Shown here one piece after another: positions 8,901-17,549 of a stretch of DNA of 48,674 bases. The DNA comes from Oscillospiraceae bacterium. Lineage in GTDB: Bacteria; Bacillota_A; Clostridia; Oscillospirales; Oscillospiraceae. The position numbers were made by a program, and so were the translations under genes. Where the stretch lies: positions 1 through 48,674 of the forward strand of contig SVLP01000020.1 of the NCBI GenBank assembly GCA_015067895.1, written 5' to 3'. Each line of letters starts with the position of its first letter. The first letter of the stretch is position 1. Below the pieces are notes generated by a model. That model made no database searches, was not told where the DNA came from, and saw nothing but the letters and a program-made list of their open reading frames with translations.

Positions 8901-11047
8901 TGGGGCAGGGCGCACCGGAGTCCGTGGTCAACGCAAGACCTGCGCTGAGCATCCAGGCGGCTTCCACCTGGGGAAACGCCGTGGTCAGCTATGACAAGGT
9001 GGAGCTGGAAAAGGCCGCAAAGCTTCTGCTGGAGGATTATGAGCTTTTGAAGGGCAGCGAGGGCTACCTGTACGATGTGGCCAATGTGCTGCAGCAGGTG
9101 CTCTCCAACAGTGCCCAGGAATACCAGAAGAAGATGGCTGCGGCCTACAGCGCGGGAAATACGGAGGCCTTCGAGGAGAACGCGGCGGTCTTCCTGGAGA
9201 TCATCGACCAGATGGAGACTGTGACCGCCACCAGCGAGTATTTCCTCCTGGGCCGCTGGGTGGAGCAGGCCAAGGCTCTGGGTAAAAATGCGGACGACTT
9301 TACCCGGGAGCTCTATGAATTCAACGCCAAGGCTCTGGTCACCACCTGGGGCTCCTACAACCAGGCGGAGAGCGGCGGTCTGAAGGACTACTCCAACCGC
9401 CAGTGGGCCGGTCTGATCGGCGACTTCTACAAGCCCCGCTGGGAGCGGTGGATCACTGCCAGAATCAACGAGCTGAAGGGTCAGTCCTATGAAAGCAGCA
9501 TCAACTGGTTCCAGTGGGAGTGGGAGTGGGTCAGAAGCGACAGAATCTACACCAACGAGCCCACCCCTGCGGATCTGAAGAACCTGGGAGCCGGGATCAT
9601 CGAGAAGTACACCTCCGCCAACCCGGCGGCGGATGCTTCCCGGGACATCGACCCCACCACCATGACGGTCTATGCCGAAAATTTCCAGCCGAACAACGCC
9701 ACCGAGGGCGATCCCCGGTATGTGCTGGACGGCAACCCCGGCACCTTCTGGCATACGGTCTGGCGTGACTCCGAGCGATCCACCCATTACCTGATCTTCA
9801 CCTTCAGCGAGGTAACGAAGATTGACGGCATGCGCTTCCTCCAGCGGCCCAGCGGCCCCAACGGCGTAATCACGAAATTCGACCTGCTGGTGCGGCTGAA
9901 TGAGACTGACGAGTGGACGACCGTTGTGGATGACGGTACGCTGAGCGCCGATACCTCCTGGCAGCTGGTGACCTTCGACGCCGTGGAAGCGAAGCAGGTG
10001 AAGCTCCAGGTGGTGGACGCCACCTCCGGCGAGGTGGGCAACAAGTTCGCGGCTGCGGCGGAGATCCGCTTCACCGCCGTGCAGGAGCCTTCCCACGAGC
10101 ACAGCTACACCGCCGTGGTCACCGCGCCGAGCTGCACCGAGGGCGGCTATACCACCTATACCTGCGAATGCGGCGACAGCTACGTTGCTGACGAGACCGC
10201 TCCTCTGGGCCACACCGCCGGTGATGCAGTCCAGGAGAACGAGAAGGCCGCCACCTGCACCGAGGACGGCTCCTACGACTCCGTGGTTTCCTGCACCGTC
10301 TGCGGCGAGGAACTGAGCCGCGAGACCGTCACTGTTCCCGCTGCCGGTCACACCGAGGAAGTGCTTCCCGCTGTCGAGCCCACCTGCACCGGAACCGGCC
10401 TGACCGAGGGTAAGAAGTGCGCTGTCTGTGATGAGATCCTAGTCGATCAGGCAGAGCTCCCCGCTCTGGGCCACGACTGGAAGGGCACTTCCTGCCAGCG
10501 CTGTGACGAGAAGCGTGAGAACCCCTTCGTGGATGTCCCCGAGGATTCCTTCTACATCGATCCCGTCCTGTGGGCTGTCGAGAAGGGTATCACCACCGGC
10601 ACCACGGACACCACCTTTGATCCCAACGGCCAGTGTATGCGCGCGGTGGTCGTCACCTTCCTGTGGCGGGCCGCAGGCTCCCCCGAACCCACCGGCACCG
10701 TCAACCCCTTTACGGATGTGAAGGAGTCCGACTTCTTCTACAAGGCTGTCCTGTGGGCCGTGGAGAATGAGATCACCAATGGTCTGACTGCCACTGCGTT
10801 TGGCCCCACCGCCCTGTGCAACCGGGCCCAGGTGGTCACCTTCCTGTGGCGGGCCATGGAAAAGCCTGACTCCACTGCCGCAGTCGACTTCCGCGACGTC
10901 CAGCCCGGCCAGTTCTACTCCGCCGCCGTGGCATGGGCCGTGGAGAAGGGCATCACCAACGGCATCTCCGCCACCGAGTTCGGTGTGAACGGCATCTGCA
11001 ACCGGGCCCAGGTGGTCACCTTCCTGTACCGCACCTACGTCAACTAA
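5960..11047 (+). CDS. SLH-anchored alpha-N-acetylglucosaminidase, glycoside hydrolase family 89
   Basis: This 1695-residue secreted enzyme should remove terminal alpha-linked GlcNAc from glycans such as gastric-type mucin O-glycans. The start at 5960 follows AAAAAGGAGG and opens a signal peptide (residues 1-30, cut after ARA). Galactose-binding/F5-8C-like modules occupy about 31-465. GH89 proper spans about 470-1220, starting with the small alpha/beta domain. By family comparison the acid/base is Glu783 (DPFHEGG) and the nucleophile Glu913 (GITPEA). An F5/8C module follows (about 1235-1375), then Cys/His-rich linker repeats (about 1380-1510) and three SLH repeats (about 1520-1695) for cell-wall anchoring. 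It is convergent with the GH110 gene, whose C-terminal module is nearly the same. Confidence 0.93.
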   Translation: MQNWKKRVLTAILALSTIVNLLAPGLTARAAERAVNVALDGTATTADGSYQTHVIGNVIDGDPATNWQTQGVWPSTAVVQLDMGRTISEVVVKLGGDDNASRTVTVTVEYAQNGVTSDLIAFGSQTVTLTGDMEARFQAAQPVSATHFFVTLSDPKQNGAVGTFWPCVSEIEIYEMQEQNLSDYHNIADQATISATGNNEHPTEGSANLVDGSTSTLYKFYNAAQTSEQAITLAYASPRSMDAVAIAFENVGTYDSIDFAFRYSILARNGTGAYDTIVANAAANRTDNSAQQYSFLEKTYSEVKIVIHSCTTYGGSSAGWPAVAEFEVYGSEEVVADDCISNGKPVHASSGQNLAKNITDGSKTSAWRGSYYPGYVDIDLQANYYLDSVEVYTPANGYSQYSIYTSLDGRDFTKLAEKTTRDSASLETGEAYPAEGREARFVRVYLEYNSAETAAVINEVRVLGKPSGTPIQQRPEIAVVDFEQSAYADLTVTAQDTYDEVYGIIGRRLGEQYKSWFTLELGESGEYDYFELSTVDGKVHVKGNDGVSLATGINHYLKYYCKVNLSQVGDQADMPETAPVIEGTVHRETKAKVRYSYNYCTLSYSMAFWGQEEWRNELDWLALNGVNVVLDATAQEEVWRRFLGELGYSHQEAKDYIAGPAYYAWAYMANLSGFGGPVHDSWFEERTELARRNQQIMRNLGMQPVLQGYSGMVPTDITSKATGDYALTSSDIIAQGSWCSFQRPAMLRTTSAAFDKYAELFYKCQKEVYGDTSDYYATDPFHEGGNTGGMNARDISREVLLSMLDADADAVWIIQAWQGNPTTALLNGLDDVENGAQHALVLDLYAEKTPHNQETGSSYGDTKEFDDTPWLYCMLNNFGGRLGLHGHLDNMAREIPKAFNNGKHIAGIGITPEASVNNPVLYDFLFETIWQEDADQPLQQIDLDSWLEGYAERRYGAASESANAAWAILKDTVYKSSLNNLGQGAPESVVNARPALSIQAASTWGNAVVSYDKVELEKAAKLLLEDYELLKGSEGYLYDVANVLQQVLSNSAQEYQKKMAAAYSAGNTEAFEENAAVFLEIIDQMETVTATSEYFLLGRWVEQAKALGKNADDFTRELYEFNAKALVTTWGSYNQAESGGLKDYSNRQWAGLIGDFYKPRWERWITARINELKGQSYESSINWFQWEWEWVRSDRIYTNEPTPADLKNLGAGIIEKYTSANPAADASRDIDPTTMTVYAENFQPNNATEGDPRYVLDGNPGTFWHTVWRDSERSTHYLIFTFSEVTKIDGMRFLQRPSGPNGVITKFDLLVRLNETDEWTTVVDDGTLSADTSWQLVTFDAVEAKQVKLQVVDATSGEVGNKFAAAAEIRFTAVQEPSHEHSYTAVVTAPSCTEGGYTTYTCECGDSYVADETAPLGHTAGDAVQENEKAATCTEDGSYDSVVSCTVCGEELSRETVTVPAAGHTEEVLPAVEPTCTGTGLTEGKKCAVCDEILVDQAELPALGHDWKGTSCQRCDEKRENPFVDVPEDSFYIDPVLWAVEKGITTGTTDTTFDPNGQCMRAVVVTFLWRAAGSPEPTGTVNPFTDVKESDFFYKAVLWAVENEITNGLTATAFGPTALCNRAQVVTFLWRAMEKPDSTAAVDFRDVQPGQFYSAAVAWAVEKGITNGISATEFGVNGICNRAQVVTFLYRTYVN

Positions 11048-11061
11048 TCCCCAAGTGATCT

Positions 11062-11090
11062 GGCCCCCGGCTTCAAGCCGGGGGCCTTTT
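11062..11090 (+). terminator. Terminator of the GH89 gene
   Basis: GGCCCCCGGC pairs with GCCGGGGGCC around TTCAA, followed by TTTT. It lies 14 bases after the stop. Confidence 0.9.
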
Positions 11091-11160
11091 GCGCAGGGAA
11101 AAGACAAATCAAAGGGGACGGCAGGGGGGACGAATTCGCATCAGGCTCCGGCGAACACTT

Positions 11161-11318
11161 ATACGAACTCTTGATTAAACTGTTTCATTCTTTCCGGTCT
11201 AAATTGCGCCATAATGCGTTCTCGTCCTAGGTGGGCGACAGCCCACCGTCGTCCTCGGCCTTTTCTGGCACAATTTATCCTCGGAAAGCTCTTAAACCAT
11301 TTATCCAAGAATTAGTAT
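11161..11318 (-). repeat. 158-bp structured repeat element, copy 3 (reverse)
   Basis: This is the reverse complement of copies 1 and 2, with exactly the same length. In the element orientation it differs from copy 1 at three positions (15, 26 and 154). Here the 26/133 pair is A opposite G, that is unpaired and intermediate between copies 1 and 2. The central GGTGGGC/GCCCACC hairpin is unchanged. Confidence 0.85.
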
Positions 11319-11323
11319 GAACG

Positions 11324-11356
11324 ATAAAAATGGCCCCCGGCTTCAAGCCGGGGGCC
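11324..11356 (-). terminator. Terminator of the GH110 gene
   Basis: The 25-base hairpin is identical to that after the GH89 gene. Read leftward it is followed by ATTTTTATCG. It lies 14 bases after the stop at 11371. Confidence 0.9.
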
Positions 11357-11370
11357 AAATCGTTTGGGGA

Positions 11371-14300
11371 TTACTTAACGTAGGTACGATACAGGAAGGT
11401 CACGACCTGGGCCCGGTTGCAGGTGGCATTGGGGCCGAAGGTGGTCTCGGTCAGGCCGTTGGTGATGCCGTTCTCCACGGCCCACAGCATGGCGTTGTAG
11501 TAGAACTGATCCTCAGCCACGTCGGTGAATGGATGCTCGGTGGCGGTGGGCTCGGGCTTCGACCTGGCCCGCCACAGGAAGGTCACAACCTGAGCACGGT
11601 TGCACTCGGCATAGGGGCCGAAGGTGGTGGTGGTCAGACCGTTGGTGATCTCGTTCTCCACGGCCCACAGGACGGCCTTGTAGAAGAAGTCGGTCTCCTT
11701 CACATCCACGAAGGGATTGTTGGTGGAGGTGGGCTCGGGAGAACCGGCAGCTCTCCACAGGAAGGTGACCACGGCGGCACGCTGGCAGACGCCGTTGGGG
11801 TTGAAGGTGGTCTCGGTGGCGCCGGTGGTGATGCCCTTCTCGACCGCCCAGAGGACGGGATCGATGTAGAAGCTGTCCTCGGGAACGTCCACGAAGGGAT
11901 TCTCACGGGTGGCGTCACAGCGCTGGCAGGAAGTACCCTTCCAGTCATGGCCCAGTGCGGGGATCTCCTCCTGAGCAACAAGGATCTCGCCACAGACAGC
12001 GCACTTCTTACCCTCGGTCAGGCCGGTCTCGGTGCAGGTGGCATCCTTACCGGGGATGACCTCCTCGGTGTGACCCAGAGCGGGGATCTCTTCCTGTTCG
12101 ACCAGGATCTCGCCACAGACAGCGCACTTCTTGCCCTCAGTCAGACCGGTTTCGGTACAGGTGGCGTCCTTGCCGGGGATGACTTCCTCGGTGTGACCCA
12201 GAGGAGCGGTCTCGTCAGCGACGTAGCTGTCGCCGCACTCGCAGGTGTAGGTGGTGTAGCCTCCCTCGGTACAGGTAGGCGCGGTCACGACAGCGGTGTA
12301 GCTGTGCTCGTGGGCGTCGGCCTTCACGCCGGTCAGCCGGATCTCGGCGGCGGAGGCGAAGACATAGGAGTTGTCGGTCACGGCGTTGATCGCCTTCAGA
12401 CGGACGAATCTGGCCTGGATGCCCTGGAATTCTGCGATCTTCCAGTTGGTGTTGTTGGCCCAGCTTCCGGAGGTGATGCTCTGGAAATTGACGCCGTCAT
12501 CGCTGACCAGGATCTCGTACTCCAGGATCGTGCCGTTGGCACTGCCGCCCTCACGGGGCTTGTAGCGCAGGCCATCGACAACGTAGTCCTCGCTCAGCTC
12601 GAACTGGATCCAGTGGTCAGCGCGGCTGGTGCCATACCAGTCGGTGTGCCAGATGGTGCTGGGATTTCCGTCCAGAACCAGCTCTGCGGGGCCCTCGGTC
12701 GCTTCATAGCCGGTCTGCCAATCGCCTGCGGTGGCGGTCAGAACCTCCACGGGAATATCACGGGAGGAATCGTTGGGATCCATGACCTTTTTCAGATTCA
12801 CGGTGTAGACGGCGGTGGTGCTGCCGTCCCGGGCGGTGATGGTGACCTGAACGGCGGCTGTACCGTTCTCCAGGGTCACATTGCCGGTATAGGAACCAAC
12901 GGCCTCATGCTCGATCCCGTTTGCGGCGACCTTGATGGAAGCACCGGAGTCCTTGGTGACGATGTTCACAGCAGCGGTATTGCCGCCCACAAATGCGGAT
13001 GCAGTTCCATTTTCATCGAACTGGCCCAGAAGGGACTTGCCGTCCACGTCAAAGGCGAAGAGCTCCACGTTCTCGGCATAGGGAATGACCGCGTCCACAT
13101 GGTAGGTATTCTTCACGATGCCGTCGGCGGCAACGGTGACAACACAGATCTCATGGGAGCCGCCCGCGATGCCGCTGACCTCCAGGGAGGCGGCATCCGC
13201 GTCCTCCATCACATAGCTGTCATCGATGCGGATGCGAACCCGCTGGTCGGAGACGGCCTCGACCTTCAGGGTGTCGGTCTCCTCCAGGGTGATGAGATAG
13301 CTGTTCCTGTCAGGGGAGAAGCCCTCGACAGAGGTGCCGTTGATCTTCAGATCCTGAAGCTCGGAGACGGTATCGGGGGTGTAGACCACGTTCACATTGT
13401 ACTGCTCGGTGGTGATGCCATCCCTGGCGACGACGGTGATGTAGTAGCTGTTCAGACCGGTGACGAAGGAGAGCTCGGATTCGTTCTCAACCAGCTCGAT
13501 GGGTTCACGGTAGTTGCCATAGGCGACCTCGATATGACCAATGCGGTCGTCGGCAGCGATGGCCAGGGTCGCGGCGGCTTCGGTGGTGCGCACCAGCCAG
13601 GAACCGGCAGACAGATCGGTCACCGCCAGACCCAACTCAGGGCTGCTGATGCCCTGGATCTCGGTGCAGTTGCTCTCGACCCGGATCAGCTTCACGGTAT
13701 AGACTGCATCCTCCATGCCCTCCGCGCTGCGGACAATGGTGACGGTGTCGGCCGCATCCAGGGTCAGGACAGCGTCATTCTCCACCGGCATACCGTTGAC
13801 GGTGGTGGTGCCCACGCCGGACATCAGGGACTCGATGGCCAGCTCCACGACCTCCAGATCGGCGGGGATCAGGAACTGATGATCGCCGCCCAGCAGCTCC
13901 GTGCCGTTGATGCGCAGGCTCTTCAGTTCCAGATCGGGCTCGCCGGATACGGTATTGACAAAGGTCTCAGAGGGTGCACCATGGGCACCCAGTGCATCCA
14001 CGGGGAATACGGCGCAGGCCAGGCCGCCCTCGGCGGTGACGGTGAATTCGGGAGTGCGGGTGACAGCAGTGCCGCCGGGGAAGCTCCAAAGGAAGTAGGG
14101 CTCACCCTGCGCATCGCCGTCGGCATCAATGTAGGTGTAGGTAACGCTGGCGGTATCGCCCACCTGATAGCGCTCCCGATCGAAGGAAACGTCTGCGGCA
14201 GCGGGGGCGGAATTGGTGGTTCTGTACAGGACGATGGGTTCCGTGCCCAGCAGCTCGTCGTAGCTGATCTCGCTGGCCTTGCCGACCTTGAACTGGGAGA

Positions 14301-17300
14301 AGACAACATCATTTCTGCCCACGCCCCAGGCGGCGAAGCCGATCTCGTAGCTGTCGCCCAGGAAGCCGATGTCGGCGGTTTTCGCGGTGACCCACTGGCC
14401 GTCGGCGACCTTGTAGTCCATGGTGACGGTGGTGCCGCTGACGGTGAAGCCAAGCCAGGCGGAGGTCACAGCGTTGTGGGCAGTGGAGTTTTCGCCAGCT
14501 TCGGCGCAGGACTGGGCCCGCTCCACCACGGTGGCGAAGCCGTCCATATGGCCCTTCTTGCCGATGGAAACGTAGTCATCGTCGCCCGCGTACAGCAGGA
14601 AGCTGGCGGTATCCCAGTTGTTGCTGGCCCGGACGGGCAGACCGTCCACTCGAACCACGGCGCGCAGGTCACTGCGGTCAAAATTGCTGTACAGCAGCAG
14701 GTTCTCCAGGGTGTTGTCGTAGGTCCACAGGTCATTGCCGCCCTGCTGGGTGATGGTGATGCTGCTCTGTTCGATGGAGTAGTTGGCGGCATCCTCCCGA
14801 ACGAACCGGAAGCCCTCGGCCAGGGTGCCTGCGGCAGGCAGATTCACGACCACGGGGATCGCATCCTCGGTGCCGTTTGCAGAAGCCTTGACCCAGGCAA
14901 TGCCGTTGCTCCGGGCGGTAACGGTGCCGTCCTGAGAGACGGTGACAACGTTGGTGGCTCCGCCGGTGACGAAGTCGGCGGCAGACCAGGCCGCATCAAC
15001 GTTGGCGGTCAGCCGGACAGACATGGTCTCGCTGTCAAGGATCACGGTGCCTTCCTGGAGGATCTCCACGGCGGTGTCGCTGGAAACGGAACCTGCCTCG
15101 GCGGTGATGGTCAGGACATTGGACTTGACGATGGTGCTGTTCCAGACATAGTAGGCGTAAATGTCCGCAGCTCCGGCGGACTTTGCGGTCATCCTGCCGG
15201 TGCTGTCCACAGAAACCACATCGGGATCGGAGCTGACATAGACAAGATCGGAAACGGGGTCACCTGCCGGCATGCTGGCGCTGGTGACCACGGTGATCTC
15301 CTCATCCTTCATGGTCAGATTGCTCTCGGGCATGCTGCGCAGAACGGCGTAGTTCTTCATGCCGTCGTCGTAGGTGTTGCCCTCGACCAGGACATCCTTA
15401 CAGGCGGTGAACTCAAAGACATTGTCGTACTGGCGGGAGTAGGTGTCGCTCAGATCCTTGTTGTTGTCACCGATGATGGTGGTGCCGTCTGCTGCGATGT
15501 GCAGATTGGCCGTCCCGCCGACGGTCATGCTGCTGTCACCGGAGAGCTCGATGGTGAACTCGGGATCGGTGCGGAGGATGGTGTTGTTGCGGAAGATGAG
15601 GTTTTCCACGCTTTCGGCCTTGACCACGGTGTCATCGCTCATGTGGAAGGTGTTGCCCTCGATGGTGATGTTTTTGTGGATGGGGTTCTCGTAGGAGGGC
15701 AGGCCGCCGCCGTAGGTCACGGGATGGACATAGATGGCGGATTTGTAATCCCACCAGGTATCGCCGATGGTCTTGATGTAGAAGGTGTTGTTCCGGATGG
15801 TCATGTCCCGGATGGGGCCGGACTCATACCAGTCACCGGAGTCGTTGGACAGGAAGATGGTGGCCATGGACATGTTCAGGAAGGTATTGCCTTCGATGAC
15901 GACGGGATTTCTGGTGGTGCAGAGGATGCCGCGGGTGGCGGTATTCTTGAAGGTGGAGTTGCGGATGGTGACGGCGGGGGCGTAGGTCACATTTTCGGCA
16001 ACATACTTCGGTGTGCCGTTGGAGACGGTCTGGGTCAGGAAGGTGGGGAGCGCTTCCTCGAACTCGACTACCATGGTACGCAGGTCGTTGCCGTTCTCAC
16101 CGGGGTCGGAGACGACCCTGGCGACGGTGTACAGCTTCTCGTTGTCGGAGGATTCCAGGGTGTCTCTGGTGTAGAATGCGATCTGGTCGCCCTCGTGGTA
16201 CTGGGGGAAACCGCCCTGCTGGGTGTGGATGTACTTCAGCTGGAGGGTGTGGTCGTCGATCCGACGCTCCACGCGGGTGAAGGTGCCGTGGAAGTTGATG
16301 GGGTCGTCATGGGTGTTGGAGAAGTTGCAGTTCTCGATGACGATCTCACCCTTGGCGCCGGAGGCATGAAGGCCGTCGGCGAAGGAAACGGTGATGTGGC
16401 CGGAGTTCTCTCTGGGCATCAGGTTGCAGTTTCGGTAGGTCACATCCTCGCTCATCTGGATGAGCCAGCCGAAGCCGTGCATGAAGTGGACGTTCACGCC
16501 CTCGGCCAGGACATTTTTGCTCTCCCAGGTGAAGGCACCGGCGGTCTCCCGGTGGGCATTGCCGCAGAGGGCAAAAATGGTGCCGGGCTTGTGATGCTGG
16601 GCCTGGGTGGCATTCTTCCAGGAGTAGTTGATGCGGATGACATTGTTGCCCACCTCGGTGATGGAGGTGGCATTGGTGAAGGGGCTGACATCGGTGCCGA
16701 AGTTGCGGGCCATCTCGTCGTCGGGATGGTAGGTGACCACGGCATAGGTGTTGTGGTTGCCGGTGGCCGTCCAGTAGGGATTGCCCGTGTAGGGGCTCAG
16801 CTCGCTGGACCAGACCAGGGTGTTGCCGGAAATCCGATGGGGGAAGCACTCGGGGATGTAGAACTCCGTGTAGTTGGAGCCGGAGGCTGTGACGGTCAGC
16901 TCTGTGACGGTGGGCACGGCGAAGTCCCAGGCGAAGTCCTTCAGCGTGATGTTCTCGGACTTGACCACGGCCAGAGCCATCATGTTGCCGTGCATCAGGA
17001 ACAGGGAGCCGCAGCCGTCGATGGTCAGGTTCCGATGTTCCTCGATGAGCAGACCGATGGTCTTGATGGGATTCTCGATGCTGTTGGTGTTGGAGGTATG
17101 GTACTCCCGGGTCTGTGCCTTGTCCTTGTAGATGTGGTACTCGCCCCTGGGGAATTGCAGGGTGACGGTCTTTCCCTGGTTTTCCAGTTCCTTTGCAGCG
17201 GCCAGCGCGTTCTGGATCGCCAGGGTGCTGTCCATGGCACCGGTGGGGTCTGCGCCATAGTCCATGGCATTGAGCACAACGGCATCGCCATCGGTTGCCG

Positions 17301-17388
17301 CGCTGACGGATGCGGGCAAGGACGGCATCAGCCCCAGCAGCATGCTGCAAATCAGGGTCAATGCAAGAAGTCTGTGTGTTATCTTCAT
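11371..17388 (-). CDS. SLH-anchored alpha-galactosidase of the GH110 type with a right-handed beta-helix
   Basis: This 2005-residue secreted protein probably removes alpha-1,3-linked galactose (blood group B or linear B type ends). The start at 17388 has GGAGGAG 5-6 bases upstream and opens a signal peptide (cut near ASVSAA, residue 31). A parallel beta-helix fills about 38-690, with ADGLH (Asp338) and HDDPINFHG (Asp361, Asp362). The 23-24 residue spacing agrees with the catalytic aspartates I recall for GH110. Next come two Ig-like (BIG2) domains (about 695-850), a concanavalin-like domain (about 860-1080), cadherin-like beta-sandwich repeats (about 1170-1560), an F5/8C domain (about 1590-1740), Cys/His linkers and three SLH repeats. 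Family assignment is moderately sure; linkage specificity is inferred. Confidence 0.85.
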   Translation of the reverse strand: MKITHRLLALTLICSMLLGLMPSLPASVSAATDGDAVVLNAMDYGADPTGAMDSTLAIQNALAAAKELENQGKTVTLQFPRGEYHIYKDKAQTREYHTSNTNSIENPIKTIGLLIEEHRNLTIDGCGSLFLMHGNMMALAVVKSENITLKDFAWDFAVPTVTELTVTASGSNYTEFYIPECFPHRISGNTLVWSSELSPYTGNPYWTATGNHNTYAVVTYHPDDEMARNFGTDVSPFTNATSITEVGNNVIRINYSWKNATQAQHHKPGTIFALCGNAHRETAGAFTWESKNVLAEGVNVHFMHGFGWLIQMSEDVTYRNCNLMPRENSGHITVSFADGLHASGAKGEIVIENCNFSNTHDDPINFHGTFTRVERRIDDHTLQLKYIHTQQGGFPQYHEGDQIAFYTRDTLESSDNEKLYTVARVVSDPGENGNDLRTMVVEFEEALPTFLTQTVSNGTPKYVAENVTYAPAVTIRNSTFKNTATRGILCTTRNPVVIEGNTFLNMSMATIFLSNDSGDWYESGPIRDMTIRNNTFYIKTIGDTWWDYKSAIYVHPVTYGGGLPSYENPIHKNITIEGNTFHMSDDTVVKAESVENLIFRNNTILRTDPEFTIELSGDSSMTVGGTANLHIAADGTTIIGDNNKDLSDTYSRQYDNVFEFTACKDVLVEGNTYDDGMKNYAVLRSMPESNLTMKDEEITVVTSASMPAGDPVSDLVYVSSDPDVVSVDSTGRMTAKSAGAADIYAYYVWNSTIVKSNVLTITAEAGSVSSDTAVEILQEGTVILDSETMSVRLTANVDAAWSAADFVTGGATNVVTVSQDGTVTARSNGIAWVKASANGTEDAIPVVVNLPAAGTLAEGFRFVREDAANYSIEQSSITITQQGGNDLWTYDNTLENLLLYSNFDRSDLRAVVRVDGLPVRASNNWDTASFLLYAGDDDYVSIGKKGHMDGFATVVERAQSCAEAGENSTAHNAVTSAWLGFTVSGTTVTMDYKVADGQWVTAKTADIGFLGDSYEIGFAAWGVGRNDVVFSQFKVGKASEISYDELLGTEPIVLYRTTNSAPAAADVSFDRERYQVGDTASVTYTYIDADGDAQGEPYFLWSFPGGTAVTRTPEFTVTAEGGLACAVFPVDALGAHGAPSETFVNTVSGEPDLELKSLRINGTELLGGDHQFLIPADLEVVELAIESLMSGVGTTTVNGMPVENDAVLTLDAADTVTIVRSAEGMEDAVYTVKLIRVESNCTEIQGISSPELGLAVTDLSAGSWLVRTTEAAATLAIAADDRIGHIEVAYGNYREPIELVENESELSFVTGLNSYYITVVARDGITTEQYNVNVVYTPDTVSELQDLKINGTSVEGFSPDRNSYLITLEETDTLKVEAVSDQRVRIRIDDSYVMEDADAASLEVSGIAGGSHEICVVTVAADGIVKNTYHVDAVIPYAENVELFAFDVDGKSLLGQFDENGTASAFVGGNTAAVNIVTKDSGASIKVAANGIEHEAVGSYTGNVTLENGTAAVQVTITARDGSTTAVYTVNLKKVMDPNDSSRDIPVEVLTATAGDWQTGYEATEGPAELVLDGNPSTIWHTDWYGTSRADHWIQFELSEDYVVDGLRYKPREGGSANGTILEYEILVSDDGVNFQSITSGSWANNTNWKIAEFQGIQARFVRLKAINAVTDNSYVFASAAEIRLTGVKADAHEHSYTAVVTAPTCTEGGYTTYTCECGDSYVADETAPLGHTEEVIPGKDATCTETGLTEGKKCAVCGEILVEQEEIPALGHTEEVIPGKDATCTETGLTEGKKCAVCGEILVAQEEIPALGHDWKGTSCQRCDATRENPFVDVPEDSFYIDPVLWAVEKGITTGATETTFNPNGVCQRAAVVTFLWRAAGSPEPTSTNNPFVDVKETDFFYKAVLWAVENEITNGLTTTTFGPYAECNRAQVVTFLWRARSKPEPTATEHPFTDVAEDQFYYNAMLWAVENGITNGLTETTFGPNATCNRAQVVTFLYRTYVK
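11950..12195 (-). repeat. Tandem 123-bp coding repeat in the GH110 linker
   Basis: Two head-to-tail units of 41 codons (12195-12073 and 12072-11950) both read HTEEVIPGKDATCTETGL and continue with CAVCGEILV, differing mainly at one residue (VEQ versus VAQ). Each unit has a Cys pair and a His, as in the other surface-protein linkers here. This is an in-frame repeat of a spacer domain, able to expand or contract by recombination. Confidence 0.9.
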
Positions 17389-17442
17389 TTTTTCTCCTCC
17401 TTTGTGTTGTACCCTTCGTTGAGATCGAAGAGATCTGCCTTC

Positions 17443-17471
17443 AGTATATATCAAATGTGACGAAAAGTAAA
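17443..17471 (-). promoter_or_regulatory. Predicted promoter of the GH110 gene
   Basis: On the minus strand TTTACT (17471-17466), 17 bases, then TATACT (17448-17443). The start site would be about 50 bases before the ATG, and the leader includes a small AGATC/GATCT hairpin. Confidence 0.55.
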
Positions 17472-17504
17472 TGAGAGCACACGGGGATTTTGTGGATATT
17501 CACT

Positions 17505-17536
17505 TAAAACCAAAGGGCGGCCAAAAGGCCGCCCTT
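17505..17536 (-). terminator. Terminator of the SLH protease gene
   Basis: AAGGGCGGCC pairs with GGCCGCCCTT around a TTTT loop (17513-17536). Read leftward it is followed by TGGTTTTAAG. It lies 14 bases after the stop. Confidence 0.85.
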
Positions 17537-17549
17537 GCAGGAACAAAAA

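Larger units (their letters stand above)
11048..11370. other. Intergenic region between convergent GH89 and GH110 genes
   Basis: These 323 bases hold no gene. They contain two terminators with the same 25-base hairpin (11062-11086 and 11332-11356), one for each gene, separated by the reverse-oriented 158-bp repeat copy 3. The bases between each stop codon and its hairpin are also alike (both contain TAATCCCCAA), so the 3' ends of the two genes are duplicates including their terminators. Confidence 0.8.

Noticed and set aside
11950..12195. Tandem 123-bp repeats as a possible CRISPR-like array
   Set aside because: The units are head to tail, without spacers, and encode a repeated linker in frame.
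11317..17460. A 2047-codon plus-strand open frame opposite the GH110 gene
   Set aside because: The protein is a run of Gly/Val/Asp/His without structure and covers a terminator and promoter of the real gene. The minus strand has a signal peptide, ribosome site, catalytic motif and SLH repeats.
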